Shown: one piece after another, positions 1 through 8,614 of the stretch
Numbering within the stretch: the stretch's first letter is position 1
How the letters are laid out: the number at the start of each line of letters is the position of its first letter
Assembly (NCBI GenBank): GCA_964356195.1
Contig: CAYHGP010000004.1
Location: 16,316-80,315 of the forward strand
Direction of reading: 5' to 3'
Origin: 2-02-FULL-48-14 sp964356195
GTDB taxonomy: Bacteria > Patescibacteriota > Gracilibacteria > UBA1369 > 2-02-FULL-48-14
Length of the DNA: 64,000 nt
Program-made: the position numbers and the translations under genes
The notes under the pieces: generated by a model
The model's database searches: none
Told to the model about the DNA's origin: nothing
What the model saw: only the letters and a program-made list of their open reading frames with translations

Positions 1-417
1 CCTCAGAGTCTCACGCCTTTATTCGTGAGAAGTTTTTATGCGCTTTCAGAAACAAAAATACCCGTTCTTATTTCTTTTGTGACCGTTTTTGTGAATGTCG
101 TCCTGTGTGTAATCTTTACGCAAGTCTATTCTTTTTCAGTGATGGGTTTGGCCCTGGCCACTCTCATCAGCTCCAGTTTAAATGCGCTTCTCCTTCTTTA
201 CTTTCTTAAGCGTAGCCTTCATAGGCGTCTCGGCGAATTTTTTCGGCTTAGCTCCTTGTTCTCCATCGGGATTCCTGCTCTCCTTATGACTTTTGCCGTT
301 CTTCTTTTTGAGCGCTTTACTTACACTAATTTGGTCTTTGAGCTGCTCACTCTCAGCGTTGTTGGTTTTTGTGTTTTCATGGGGAGTACTCGACTTCTCA
401 AGTTTCGCCGTCAGTAG
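1..417 (+). CDS. murJ: MurJ-like lipid II flippase, C-terminal fragment
   Basis: The frame is open from base 1, so the gene begins before the window; about 138 C-terminal residues are present. The segment reading SLTPLFVRSFYAL followed by ETKIPV matches the MurJ/MviN stretch that precedes the last helices, and the rest forms hydrophobic helices ending in a short basic tail. MurJ flips lipid II across the cytoplasmic membrane for peptidoglycan synthesis. Its last 240 bases overlap, tail to tail, the opposite-strand ribD frame. Family assignment rests on the short motif and membrane pattern only. Confidence 0.75.
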   Translation, partial: PQSLTPLFVRSFYALSETKIPVLISFVTVFVNVVLCVIFTQVYSFSVMGLALATLISSSLNALLLLYFLKRSLHRRLGEFFRLSSLFSIGIPALLMTFAVLLFERFTYTNLVFELLTLSVVGFCVFMGSTRLLKFRRQ

Positions 418-1395
418 GAAATCTTTGCCGAATTCTTGAAGTGAAATCTTGTGGAGTGCGATGGGATTATTGAGAGCAGCGAAGGGAAGGGCTTTTTCAC
501 CTAAAAACTGAGGACTGAAAAAGAGCTTGAATTCATCCACAATTCCTGCCTCCAAAAAGGACGTGAAAACTTCATGACCTCCTTCCACAAGGACAGAAAC
601 AATGCCCTGCTCATAGAGCGAATTAAGGATCTTTGGGAGACTTTCTTCTTTGAGAATAAGGAAATTTTCATCGCGGAAAACTTTGGCATTTTTCGGAAGT
701 TTTCGCTTGCCTTCCAAGATAATACGGAGCGGCGAACGGCCTTCAATAAGTCGAACTCCCAAGTGCGGATCATCCGCAAGTACGGTTCCGCTTCCCACTA
801 AAATGGCTTGATGGAGATGGCGAAGCAGGTGGACTTGTTTTTGTGCTTTCTCGCCGGTGAGTGGCGTTTCTTCGTCTCGTGAATTGGAGATTTTACAATC
901 CAGACTCAGGGCGGCTTTCAAAGTGATAAAGGGGCGTTTTTGACGATGAAAGATGAAGAAATCACGGTTGAGTTCTCGAGCTTCTTCTTTCAAAAGTCCC
1001 AGTTCCACTTCTATCCCTGCATCGCGTAAAATTTGCAGACCCTTGCCATTTCCTTTTTCGGAAGGATCGAGCGTAGCAATGATTACTTTTTGAATTCCAC
1101 TCTTTAAAATAGCATCCGTACAAGGCGGTGTTTTCCCCGTATGACAGCAGGGTTCCAAAGTCACATAAAGTGTCGCACCTTCTGGCGATTCCGTGCAGTT
1201 TTTTAGCGCCTCCACTTCGGCGTGAGCCTCTCCAAATTTGCTATGGTAGCCTTCTCCGATTCTCTTTCCATCTTTCATAATCAAGGCGCCCACCATTGGG
1301 TTGGGAAGCGTCCAGCCACGAGCTTTTTCAGCAAGACGGAGCGCTCTTCGCATATGCCAAGCTGGATGTTCCGGTTCTGCATTCCAGTTAGACAC
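178..1395 (-). CDS. ribD: Bifunctional riboflavin deaminase/reductase RibD
   Basis: Converts the GTP-derived pyrimidine in two steps (deamination, then NADPH-dependent ribosyl reduction) in riboflavin synthesis. The N-terminal deaminase half has the zinc motif H58-A-E60 and the PCC...PPC cysteines near 83-92; the reductase half follows from about residue 150 (TLKAALSLDCKIS). At 405 residues it is longer than the usual 360-370: the last ~80 residues are Lys/Glu-rich, resemble no RibD region, and are encoded antisense to the end of murJ. Either the ancestral stop near base 415 was lost or there is a sequence error. The start overlaps the ribBA stop by 8 bases, indicating translational coupling. 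Confidence 0.93.
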   Translation of the reverse strand: MSNWNAEPEHPAWHMRRALRLAEKARGWTLPNPMVGALIMKDGKRIGEGYHSKFGEAHAEVEALKNCTESPEGATLYVTLEPCCHTGKTPPCTDAILKSGIQKVIIATLDPSEKGNGKGLQILRDAGIEVELGLLKEEARELNRDFFIFHRQKRPFITLKAALSLDCKISNSRDEETPLTGEKAQKQVHLLRHLHQAILVGSGTVLADDPHLGVRLIEGRSPLRIILEGKRKLPKNAKVFRDENFLILKEESLPKILNSLYEQGIVSVLVEGGHEVFTSFLEAGIVDEFKLFFSPQFLGEKALPFAALNNPIALHKISLQEFGKDFLLTAKLEKSSTPHENTKTNNAESEQLKDQISVSKALKKKNGKSHKESRNPDGEQGAKPKKFAETPMKATLKKVKKEKRI

Positions 1396-2590
1396 GTTCG
1401 AGGAGGTGACCGAGTTTATCTTTTTTGGTTTTCATATAACGCTTCGCCAAGGTGCCGGTTTCACATTCCAAAGAAACGCGCTCCGTCACTTTGAGTCCGT
1501 GTCCTTCAAGCCCCACAATTTTTTGAGGATTGTTGGTGAGCAATCGAATGGTATTGAGCCCTAAATCTTTCAATATTTGAGCGCCGATTCCGTAATCGCG
1601 AAGGTCGGCCTTGAAACCGAGTTTTTTATTGGCCTCTACGGTGTCATAACCTTCTTCCTTTTGAAGTTTGTACGCTTTGAGTTTGTTGAGTAAGCCAATC
1701 CCTCGGCCTTCCTGGCGCATATAGAGAATAACGCCTTCTCCCTTTTCAGCGATCAATTTCATGGCGGCGGTGAGTTGATTCCCACAGTCGCAGTGCAGGG
1801 AGTGGAATACATCCCCGGTCATGCATTCGGAATGCGCTCGCACTAAAACATTTTCTTTCCCTTTAATGTCTCCGCGGACCAAAGCAAGGTGTTCAAGATT
1901 ATCGATGACATTGCTGTACACAATGATGGTAAAAGGTCCGTATTCGGTTTCGAGTACGGTTTCCACTTCGCGTTTCACCAAGCTTTCTTTGAGTCGGCGG
2001 TAGGCGATGAGGTCTTTGATGGTGATCATTTTTAGGCCGTGTTTTTCAGCGAAGGTTTTAAGGTCGTCACGGCGGGCCATTTCACCGTCGTCATTTGCAA
2101 TTTCACAAATCACAGCGGTTTCAGACAATCCCGCGAGTCTAGCCAGGTCAACGGCGGCTTCCGTGTGTCCTGAACGTACAAGGACTCCTCCTTTTCGGGC
2201 CAGAAGAGGGAAGAGATGGCCTGGCTTTATGAAGTCCGAACTTTTGGATTCAGGATTGGCCAGAGCCTTAATGGTTAGGGCACGGTCAGAGGCGGAAATG
2301 CCTGTTGTTATCCCTTTTCTTGCATCCACAGACACCGTGAAATTACAGCGGCTCATGTCCGGGTCTTCACCGGTCATTGGATATAAATTTAGGCGCTCGG
2401 CGTAATTGCGATTAAGCGGTACGCAAATGAGTCCGCGTCCTTCACGCATCATGAAATTCACTTTTTCCGGAGTCACTAACTCTGCAGCCATCACCAAATC
2501 GCCCTCGTTTTCGCGGTCTTCATCATCCACGACGATGAGTAGCTTGCCTTTCCTGATTTCGTCGATGGCTTCCTCAATGGGTGTCCACAT
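1388..2590 (-). CDS. ribBA: DHBP synthase / GTP cyclohydrolase II RibBA
   Basis: Fused enzyme making both riboflavin precursors: the N-terminal domain (about residues 1-200) forms 3,4-dihydroxy-2-butanone 4-phosphate from ribulose 5-phosphate, and the C-terminal domain opens GTP. The acidic motif DDEDRENEGD near residues 22-31 marks the first domain. HSECMTGDVFHSLHCDCG supplies the three zinc cysteines of the second, followed by RQEGRGIGL. 400 residues is normal for the fusion. It lies 9 bases after tsf and overlaps ribD, so it is probably co-transcribed with ribosomal genes. No FMN riboswitch was seen upstream. Confidence 0.96.
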   Translation of the reverse strand: MWTPIEEAIDEIRKGKLLIVVDDEDRENEGDLVMAAELVTPEKVNFMMREGRGLICVPLNRNYAERLNLYPMTGEDPDMSRCNFTVSVDARKGITTGISASDRALTIKALANPESKSSDFIKPGHLFPLLARKGGVLVRSGHTEAAVDLARLAGLSETAVICEIANDDGEMARRDDLKTFAEKHGLKMITIKDLIAYRRLKESLVKREVETVLETEYGPFTIIVYSNVIDNLEHLALVRGDIKGKENVLVRAHSECMTGDVFHSLHCDCGNQLTAAMKLIAEKGEGVILYMRQEGRGIGLLNKLKAYKLQKEEGYDTVEANKKLGFKADLRDYGIGAQILKDLGLNTIRLLTNNPQKIVGLEGHGLKVTERVSLECETGTLAKRYMKTKKDKLGHLLERV

Positions 2591-2599
2591 AGGACAATG

Positions 2600-3361
2600 T
2601 TATACCTCGAAGCGTAGAAACTCCACAACCGTGTTTGTTCCCAAGAGATCCCGAATGAGTTGTTCCGGATTTTTCACGAAAGCTTGAGTGAGTAATGCGA
2701 ATTCTTCGCGGAACTTCTTTTCCTTACCCATCATTATTTTCTCAATGATTTCTGCAGGTTTTCCTTCTTGTTTGAGTTGATCGGCCCAGATGTCTTTCTC
2801 AATCGCCACGAGATCGGCGCTGATTTCATCCGGGGAAATGTTTTTTGGGTTCATTGCTGCAATGTGCATGGCAATGTCACGGCCCACCTCAGGATCAATG
2901 CCTGAGAAGGAAACAAGGGCTCCGATTTTGTTGTTGGAGTGAACGTAGTGAGCAATGTGTTTTCCTTCCAGCACTTTCTTCTCTTTCACTTCCACTTTTT
3001 CTCCAAGCTTAATATTGAGATCAGCAATTTCTTGAGAGAGATCGGCATTTTCACCTTCTTTGAGTAGTTTCTCGGCAAGTTCTTGAGCTTTTTTGATAAA
3101 GTCTTCGTTTTTTGCCACAAAGTCTGTTTCACAGGCTAAATTAATGATTGCGGCTTTCCCGTCTTCTTTGGCGACTGCGATAACTCCATTGGAAGTCATG
3201 CGGTCGGCACGTTCAGCCGCTTTGCTTTCGCCCTTTTTTCGAAGAACCTCAATGGCCTTTTCCTCGTCGCCTCCTGCTTCTTCCAGAGCATTTTTACAGG
3301 AAGTTGCGGAAACTCCGGTTCGTTCACGAAGTTTTTTGATTTGATCGAGAGAAACTGACAT
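2600..3361 (-). CDS. tsf: Translation elongation factor Ts
   Basis: Nucleotide exchange factor for EF-Tu. The N-terminal UBA-like module reads IKKLRERTGV ... CKNALEEAGGD and is followed by the conserved core ACETDFVAKNEDF (near residues 75-90). Length of 253 residues is within the bacterial range. The region before the ATG is AT-rich without a clear Shine-Dalgarno site. It belongs to the minus-strand run rpsB - membrane protein - tsf - ribBA - ribD; the usual rpsB-tsf neighbourhood is kept but split by one membrane-protein gene. Confidence 0.97.
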   Translation of the reverse strand: MSVSLDQIKKLRERTGVSATSCKNALEEAGGDEEKAIEVLRKKGESKAAERADRMTSNGVIAVAKEDGKAAIINLACETDFVAKNEDFIKKAQELAEKLLKEGENADLSQEIADLNIKLGEKVEVKEKKVLEGKHIAHYVHSNNKIGALVSFSGIDPEVGRDIAMHIAAMNPKNISPDEISADLVAIEKDIWADQLKQEGKPAEIIEKIMMGKEKKFREEFALLTQAFVKNPEQLIRDLLGTNTVVEFLRFEV

Positions 3362-3415
3362 ATTTAATTTAAGGTAACGAATTAAAGGACGGGCATTTCT
3401 CGGCTTTGTAGAGTA

Positions 3416-3994
3416 TTAGGCCTGAGGTGCCGCTGGTCCTCCGGTAGGAGGAGTTGTTCCTGCATCGCTCGCTGGAGCTTCAGGAGCTGGAGTAGGTGCT
3501 GGTGCAGCTACCACAGGAGCTTCAGGAGTAGGAGCCGGGGTAGGAGCTGGTGCAGATACTGGAGCTTCAGGTGTAGGTGTAGCTGCTGCAGTTGTAGGAG
3601 CGGCAGCCCCTTTCTTGAACCATTTCTCGAGAGGAATCTTAGCTCCAATCATAGAGATGACCGGAATGTTTCCCGGTTTTCCTTGCCATGCGGCGTAAGC
3701 ACCGAAGTACATCGTCATCACGAAGAGAATGAGATAGACGAGGTTCATCAACATTGCCAAGGTTAATACCAAGGAAGGAACAACGTTCCAGAGAATTTGG
3801 AAAACAATGTTGAGAGCAACAGCCAAAACAAGGTATCCGGCTGCGTTTTTAGCGTGTTGTACGTAGAAAGGATTGTCGCCTTTTGAGATCATCGTATAAA
3901 TGAATACGATAGGAATAAGGTAGTTCACTAGAAGCAGTACAGATTTTGCGTCACCTGAACTTGCAGGTGCGGTTGTCGTTTGCATGGCGTCCAT
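3416..3994 (-). CDS. DUF4870-like membrane protein with Pro/Ala-rich tail
   Basis: 192 residues. The first ~130 hold about four hydrophobic helices and resemble DUF4870/TIC20-like small membrane proteins (YVQHAKNAAGYLVL in the first loop is typical of that group). The last ~60 residues are an imperfect repeat of Ala, Pro, Thr and Glu, likely a disordered extension. It sits between rpsB and tsf, which are normally adjacent, and is probably co-transcribed with them. Function is unknown; family resemblance is from motif memory only. Confidence 0.7.
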   Translation of the reverse strand: MDAMQTTTAPASSGDAKSVLLLVNYLIPIVFIYTMISKGDNPFYVQHAKNAAGYLVLAVALNIVFQILWNVVPSLVLTLAMLMNLVYLILFVMTMYFGAYAAWQGKPGNIPVISMIGAKIPLEKWFKKGAAAPTTAAATPTPEAPVSAPAPTPAPTPEAPVVAAPAPTPAPEAPASDAGTTPPTGGPAAPQA

Positions 3995-4034
3995 GGGCGT
4001 GGTTGTTATTTAATAAAGGAGCCTAATGGCCCTG

Positions 4035-4733
4035 TTATCTTTTTGCCTTTTGCACTCCGTTTTGAACGGCGGTGGAAAGGGCGGTGAGTAAAAATTGAAT
4101 GGATTTGATGGCATCATCGTTGGCAGGAATCACGTAAGCAATTCCATCGGGATTTGCATTGGAATCCACAACGGCAACAACGGTGCATTTCATTTTTTGA
4201 GCTTCTTGAACGGCGATTACATCTCGAACACAGTCAAGCACAAGAACTACATCGGGTACTTTTTCAAGATTCGCTACCCCTCCGAGTGCTTTTTCCAATT
4301 TCTCGATTTGTTTGTTCAATTCGGACGCTTCTTTCTTGGTGTATTTTTCAAATTCACCCGTAAGCTTTTGATTCTTGAGGTCGAGCATATATTTCACTCG
4401 AGCGCGAATCGTCTTAAAGTTGGTGAGCAATCCTGGAATCCATTTTGAAATTACATAAGGCATCCCTGATTTTTCCGCCTCTTCTTTAAGAAGACGAGTT
4501 GCCTGTGGCTTCGTGCTTACAAAAAGTACTGTCTTCCCCTGAGCGGCGACCGCTTCTAAGAATTCGGTGGCCTTGTTCAGACCTTCGTAGGTCTTATTTA
4601 AATCAAAAATATGGACCTCATTCCTCTTTCCATAGAGGTAAGGAGCCATTTTAGGATTCCATTTAGCCGTTTTGTGGCCGAAATGCACTGCGTTCGCAAG
4701 CATTTCCTTCATTACAGTTTTCTGATCAGACAT
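4035..4733 (-). CDS. rpsB: 30S ribosomal protein S2
   Basis: Structural protein of the small ribosomal subunit. Recognised by HFGHKTAKWNPKMAPYLYG near the N-terminus, FVSTKPQA and the WIPGLLTNF segment, and by the C-terminal part with PDGIAYVIPANDDA. 232 residues is normal. The ATG is preceded by AAGGA, one of the clearer ribosome-binding sites here. A promoter about 100 bases upstream gives it a long leader. Confidence 0.97.
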   Translation of the reverse strand: MSDQKTVMKEMLANAVHFGHKTAKWNPKMAPYLYGKRNEVHIFDLNKTYEGLNKATEFLEAVAAQGKTVLFVSTKPQATRLLKEEAEKSGMPYVISKWIPGLLTNFKTIRARVKYMLDLKNQKLTGEFEKYTKKEASELNKQIEKLEKALGGVANLEKVPDVVLVLDCVRDVIAVQEAQKMKCTVVAVVDSNANPDGIAYVIPANDDAIKSIQFLLTALSTAVQNGVQKAKR

Positions 4734-4831
4734 AATCCTTGGGGTTAACGCCTACAAGTTTCAACTTTTGCTATGACTCCGGAGAGCAGGATGGCAAAAT
4801 CCACTTGAAGACTGAGATAAATATCGGCTTG

Positions 4832-4859
4832 ATTATACTGATTAATGGCGAGTCTGCAA
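4832..4859 (-). promoter_or_regulatory. Promoter of the rpsB operon
   Basis: On the minus strand, TTGCAG (-35) and TATAAT (-10) are separated by 16 bases. Predicted transcription start is near 4825, leaving a ~90-base leader before rpsB with small possible hairpins. S2 leaders are autoregulated in some bacteria, but no specific S2 site is recognised here. Confidence 0.65.
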
Positions 4860-4887
4860 GCCAAATCTCTTTTATGGTAAGGACACC

Positions 4888-4916
4888 TTGAGAAGAAAAC
4901 GTAAAAATGGTATAAT
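4888..4916 (+). promoter_or_regulatory. Promoter of the anti-sigma kinase operon
   Basis: TTGAGA and TATAAT are spaced by 17 bases, with an extended -10 (TGG before TATAAT). The predicted start near 4923 gives a leader of only ~15 bases with no Shine-Dalgarno site. It lies back to back with the rpsB promoter. Confidence 0.7.
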
Positions 4917-4937
4917 GTGATGAATTAGTTATTCGAT

Positions 4938-5534
4938 ATGGATCCAACGCCGCAACTTCCTCAACTCGAACAAACTCCAGAACAGGCTCAACATGAGCTT
5001 GGGGCACCTGTTGTCATTCCGCTCGATGAACAGCCTACGGAAATCAGTATTATTCTTCCGACTCAGGCTTATTTTCTTTCCGGGATTCGTGATTTTGTGG
5101 TTCATCTGACTAAAAATTTGACAGGGTTCTCCGATCAATGGGCTTTTCGCTTTCAGGCGATTGTGGATGAACTTTGTAATAACGCGATTGAACATGGAAG
5201 CGCCGTGGGTCAAAAAATTAAAGTGACCATGATCAGCACCAAGAATAAATCTTTGGAAGTGATTGTTGAGGACACAGGAAGCGGTAAAGAAAAAATGACC
5301 GCTCAGCAAATTACAGCTTTGTACGCCGAACGAAGACAAATGATGACCGCTCAGTACCTCGGTTTCCGAGGACGCGGACTTCCCAAAATTGTGGGAGAAT
5401 GGACCGACGAACTCGTTTTTGAAGATATGCCTGGAGGTGGACTTCGCGTAAAAGTGAAAAAATATTTACGAAAGGAAGAAGACAAGGTATTGTCTGGAGC
5501 GCAAAAGAATCCCGCCATCTTAGTTCTCAAATAA
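4938..5534 (+). CDS. RsbW-like anti-sigma factor serine kinase
   Basis: GHKL-type ATPase of the HATPase_c_2 group, which in partner-switch systems binds a sigma factor and phosphorylates a STAS antagonist. The N-box reads DELCNNAIEHGSA (near residue 75), the G1 box is EDTGSG, and RGRGLPKIVGEWTDEL is the G2-like segment. 198 residues including a Pro/Gln-rich N-terminal ~25. The next gene encodes the STAS partner after an 8-base gap. No sigma factor or PP2C phosphatase is in the window, so the target is unknown. Confidence 0.85.
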   Translation: MDPTPQLPQLEQTPEQAQHELGAPVVIPLDEQPTEISIILPTQAYFLSGIRDFVVHLTKNLTGFSDQWAFRFQAIVDELCNNAIEHGSAVGQKIKVTMISTKNKSLEVIVEDTGSGKEKMTAQQITALYAERRQMMTAQYLGFRGRGLPKIVGEWTDELVFEDMPGGGLRVKVKKYLRKEEDKVLSGAQKNPAILVLK

Positions 5535-5542
5535 TCCCGCTT

Positions 5543-5914
5543 ATGACTCCTGTTCAAATTACCATTGAAGACGTTTCCGGAGCCCCCCAGGGCAAAGTCG
5601 TTAAATTGATTCGTGTCGTGGGCCAGCTTGATGAAAGTAACGTTGATGAACAAGCCAAAGCTATTTATCAAACTATTGAAGCCAATCCTCAAGGTCTTAG
5701 TTTGATTTTTGAGTTTTCCGGATTGGAATACATGAACAGCAAGTCTATTGGTTATTTAACCGATTGGTACAGCAAAGTTTCGGCCTCCGGTGGAAAGGTT
5801 GTTTTGGCTTCTCCTCGGGAAAATATTCTCGACATTCTTCAAGTGGTGGGTCTTACCCAGCTTGTGAATGCTTATTCGACTCTTGACGAAGCAAAAGCGG
5901 CTGTGTTGCAATAG
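5543..5914 (+). CDS. STAS-domain anti-sigma factor antagonist
   Basis: 123-residue single STAS domain of the SpoIIAA/RsbV type. The phosphoacceptor region is FEFSGLEYMNSKSIGYL, in which Ser of NSKSIG is the expected target of the upstream kinase. The C-terminus has the usual ENILDILQVVGLTQLV segment. It is translated right after the kinase gene and lies just upstream of a glycosyltransferase, so the pair may control envelope genes (inference). Confidence 0.88.
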   Translation: MTPVQITIEDVSGAPQGKVVKLIRVVGQLDESNVDEQAKAIYQTIEANPQGLSLIFEFSGLEYMNSKSIGYLTDWYSKVSASGGKVVLASPRENILDILQVVGLTQLVNAYSTLDEAKAAVLQ

Positions 5915-5933
5915 GTTCGCGAAAGCGCCACCT

Positions 5934-7049
5934 ATGCTTGATTCTCTAAAAATTGCGATTGTTTGTGACTGGCTCACTGTTTTTGCAGGTGCCGAGCGCG
6001 TGGTTTATGAAATGCATCAGCTTTTTCCAAACGCACCTATTTACACGACTCTTTATAATAAGGGAGCCTGCCCCCAGTTTAAAACTGCGGATGTTCGTGA
6101 ATCGTGGCTCTGTCTGATTCCGGGGGCACGGTCGGCTCATCGCTTGTTTTTGCCGAGCATGCCTATGGTTTTTGAACGCTTGGACCTGCGCGAATTTGAT
6201 TTGGTTATTTCCTCCAGTCATTCAACGGCAAAGGGAATTATTACCCGACCGGAAACTCTTCATGTCTCGTATTGCCATTCTCCCATGCGTTATGTGTGGG
6301 ATCAGTCGCACAGCTATCAAGCACAATTCCGCTCCTTTTCTCCTTTTCGATTTCTTTTTAAGCCGATGCTTCATCGCATTCGTCTTTGGGACCGTTTGTC
6401 TGCGGAGCGAGTTGACCGTTTTTTGACTAACTCCGCGTATGTTGGTCAACGTATTCAAAAATATTATCATCGTGAGAGTGAGGTCATTGCGCCTCCGGTG
6501 GATTTGAGTTTCTTCACACCGTCCAAGGCGAGGGGAGATGCCTACCTTGCCGTGGGACGGCTTATTCCTTATAAGCGTTTTGATTTGGTGATAGAGGCTT
6601 GTAATAAAATGAAGCGACCTCTGAAAATTGTGGGAGAAGGACCTGAAATGACACGGCTTAAAAAAATGGCCGGACCCACGGTGGAATTTTTAGGGAAAAT
6701 TTCCGATGAAGATTTGCGGACGGCGTACCAAGGGGCGAAAGCTCTTATTTTCCCCCAACTTGAAGACTTTGGGATTGTTCCTTTGGAGGCCATGGCCTGT
6801 GGAACGCCCGTGATTGCCTATGGAAGGGGCGGCGCGCTTGAGACTGTGACGGGAAATGTTTCCGGGCTCTTCTTTGAGGAACAAACGCCGGCTTCGCTTA
6901 TGAATGCTATGAAAAAATTTGAAACAAAAAAATGGGATTCTGCGGTGGTGGCCGACTCTGTTTCCCGGTTTTCTTCGGCTCGTTTCCGAAGTGAACTTCG
7001 TCATTTCCTCGGGACCGCTTGGAAAGACCACAAGGAAATGCTAGGCTAG
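5934..7049 (+). CDS. GT4-type glycosyltransferase
   Basis: 371 residues from the ATG at 5934, chosen because the preceding in-frame part overlaps the STAS gene and does not resemble the family. GT-B fold: N-terminal IVCDWLTVFAGAERV and C-terminal YLAVGRLIPYKRFDLVIEA, then the E-x7-E motif EDFGIVPLE that contacts the sugar nucleotide. It resembles mannosyltransferases of exopolysaccharide and O-antigen clusters. The acceptor is unknown; neighbours suggest surface glycan assembly. Confidence 0.9.
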   Translation: MLDSLKIAIVCDWLTVFAGAERVVYEMHQLFPNAPIYTTLYNKGACPQFKTADVRESWLCLIPGARSAHRLFLPSMPMVFERLDLREFDLVISSSHSTAKGIITRPETLHVSYCHSPMRYVWDQSHSYQAQFRSFSPFRFLFKPMLHRIRLWDRLSAERVDRFLTNSAYVGQRIQKYYHRESEVIAPPVDLSFFTPSKARGDAYLAVGRLIPYKRFDLVIEACNKMKRPLKIVGEGPEMTRLKKMAGPTVEFLGKISDEDLRTAYQGAKALIFPQLEDFGIVPLEAMACGTPVIAYGRGGALETVTGNVSGLFFEEQTPASLMNAMKKFETKKWDSAVVADSVSRFSSARFRSELRHFLGTAWKDHKEMLG

Positions 7050-7053
7050 ACCT

Positions 7054-7575
7054 ATGAAAATTAAAGCTTCTGTTCTTGCCTTCATTGTTTCGGTGACCGT
7101 GCTTGGGTTTTTGGGTTCTTTTTTTTACACTCAAAGTTTGGGAGAACCTCAGGATAAAGCCGTTGCTTTTGTGAGTATCGGTCTCGATCAGCAGGTTTTG
7201 ACAACGGAAGTTTCTTCTTACGAAATCCTTCGGGCAACCGAGCATTTTTCCGATATTGTTTTGGGCTGGACCGTGGATCCAAGTTTTGACATTGGCTATT
7301 CTTTTTCAGGTCAGCGTCAGGAAAAACAGAATCTTGTTTTTGAGGTTTATGGAGTGGACTCCACCGCTCCCGCAGAAATGCTTGTGGCTCAAGTTAAAAT
7401 TCGTCTTGCCGAATACAATGCCGTGACTCATGCGGGCTACGTTGTGGCCCTCGAGCGTTACAGTTTGGTGGAAGGGGAGCGTTCCGACTCCCGAACTATT
7501 GCCGGTGCCACTTTGCTTGCGTTTATAGTTTCTATTTCAGGAGTCATCCTTTGGGACTATGCGTCTCGCTATTGA
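7054..7575 (+). CDS. Small two-helix Wzz-like membrane protein
   Basis: 173 residues with one membrane helix at each end (about 5-27 and 147-167) and an extracytoplasmic middle. This topology is that of polysaccharide chain-length determinants (Wzz family), and the gene lies 5 bases after one glycosyltransferase and overlaps the next by 17 bases. The sequence itself matches no family I recognise, so the role in glycan length control is inference from topology and place. Confidence 0.55.
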   Translation: MKIKASVLAFIVSVTVLGFLGSFFYTQSLGEPQDKAVAFVSIGLDQQVLTTEVSSYEILRATEHFSDIVLGWTVDPSFDIGYSFSGQRQEKQNLVFEVYGVDSTAPAEMLVAQVKIRLAEYNAVTHAGYVVALERYSLVEGERSDSRTIAGATLLAFIVSISGVILWDYASRY

Positions 7576-8614
7576 TCTTCGACCTCTCTTGGAACCCTTC
7601 GAAAGCGGGGTGACTCAATACACAAAAGCCATGGTAGGTGAGCTTTTGAAGCGGACCGATTTAGAGGTGGATCTTTTTTATCAGGCTCGAAATCGCTGTG
7701 AATCTATTCATCGTCTTTTCCCTCAAGTTCGACACCTTTCATACTCCAATACGGTTTTTCATCTGCGGTCTTTGTTTCGTTTTCCGAGTTTGCCAAAGAC
7801 TTATTTTGAACGTCAGCCCGATCTTATTTGGATTCCGGATCGTCGGCCGTTTTATAAGACCAAAATTCCCGTGGTTATGACGATCCATGATCGAGTGCCG
7901 GAACTGTATGCGAAAACACTTTCTCTGAAGGGGCGAGTTTGGCATCTTCTTTTCTCGTTTCGTCGATTGAAAAAACTGTGTAGCGGTTTTCTCGTTCCGA
8001 GTTTCACCATTGGCGGAACCTTGCGAGTGAGGCTTCCTAAAGAAGTCACTTATGAAGGAGCAACGGTGTCCACGTTCCAAAAAGCACCCGCGAATGAAAA
8101 GAAAATCGTGAAAGCTCCTTTTTTCTTGATGATCAGTCCTTCGGATCCACGTAAGCGTTTGGAGTGGGTCTTTATTATGGCTCAGCGTTTCTCGAAGGCG
8201 CATTTTGTGATCATCGGTTTAAAACCTAAAGATCGACGTTTTGCTCGCATCGACCTAAAGAAGACTCCCAATGTTTTTCTTTTCTCCGAGGTCAGTGAAG
8301 AGGAGAAAGCTTGGTTTTTGCACCATGCAAAGGCTCTCTTGGCTCTGAGTGCTTACGAAGGCTTTGATTTGCCGGTACTCGAAGCAGTGAAGGCGAAATG
8401 TCCGGTCATTATGAGCGCCATTCCCGTACATCAAGAACTCTACAAGACGCCCGAATGTTTCGTGCGCGACCTGCCTGAACTGGAAGCCGCTCTTTACCGA
8501 AGTCTTGAAGGGTACGGCAAGGTCCCCGAGCTTCGTGGCCTTTACACTTGGGAGAAAGCGGCTGAGCGAGCTTTACTTTTCTTTCGCCGCGTACTCTTGA
8601 ACAAAAATCGATAG
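7559..8614 (+). CDS. GT4-type glycosyltransferase
   Basis: 351 residues. The N-terminus MRLAIDLRPLL ... SGVTQY is typical of GT4 enzymes. The C-terminal domain has MISPSDPRKRLEWV and the E-x7-E motif EGFDLPVLE. The start lies inside the preceding gene, consistent with coupled translation. The 3' end overlaps the opposite-strand AI-2E-type gene by 42 bases. Specific donor and acceptor cannot be told. Confidence 0.87.
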   Translation: MRLAIDLRPLLEPFESGVTQYTKAMVGELLKRTDLEVDLFYQARNRCESIHRLFPQVRHLSYSNTVFHLRSLFRFPSLPKTYFERQPDLIWIPDRRPFYKTKIPVVMTIHDRVPELYAKTLSLKGRVWHLLFSFRRLKKLCSGFLVPSFTIGGTLRVRLPKEVTYEGATVSTFQKAPANEKKIVKAPFFLMISPSDPRKRLEWVFIMAQRFSKAHFVIIGLKPKDRRFARIDLKKTPNVFLFSEVSEEEKAWFLHHAKALLALSAYEGFDLPVLEAVKAKCPVIMSAIPVHQELYKTPECFVRDLPELEAALYRSLEGYGKVPELRGLYTWEKAAERALLFFRRVLLNKNR

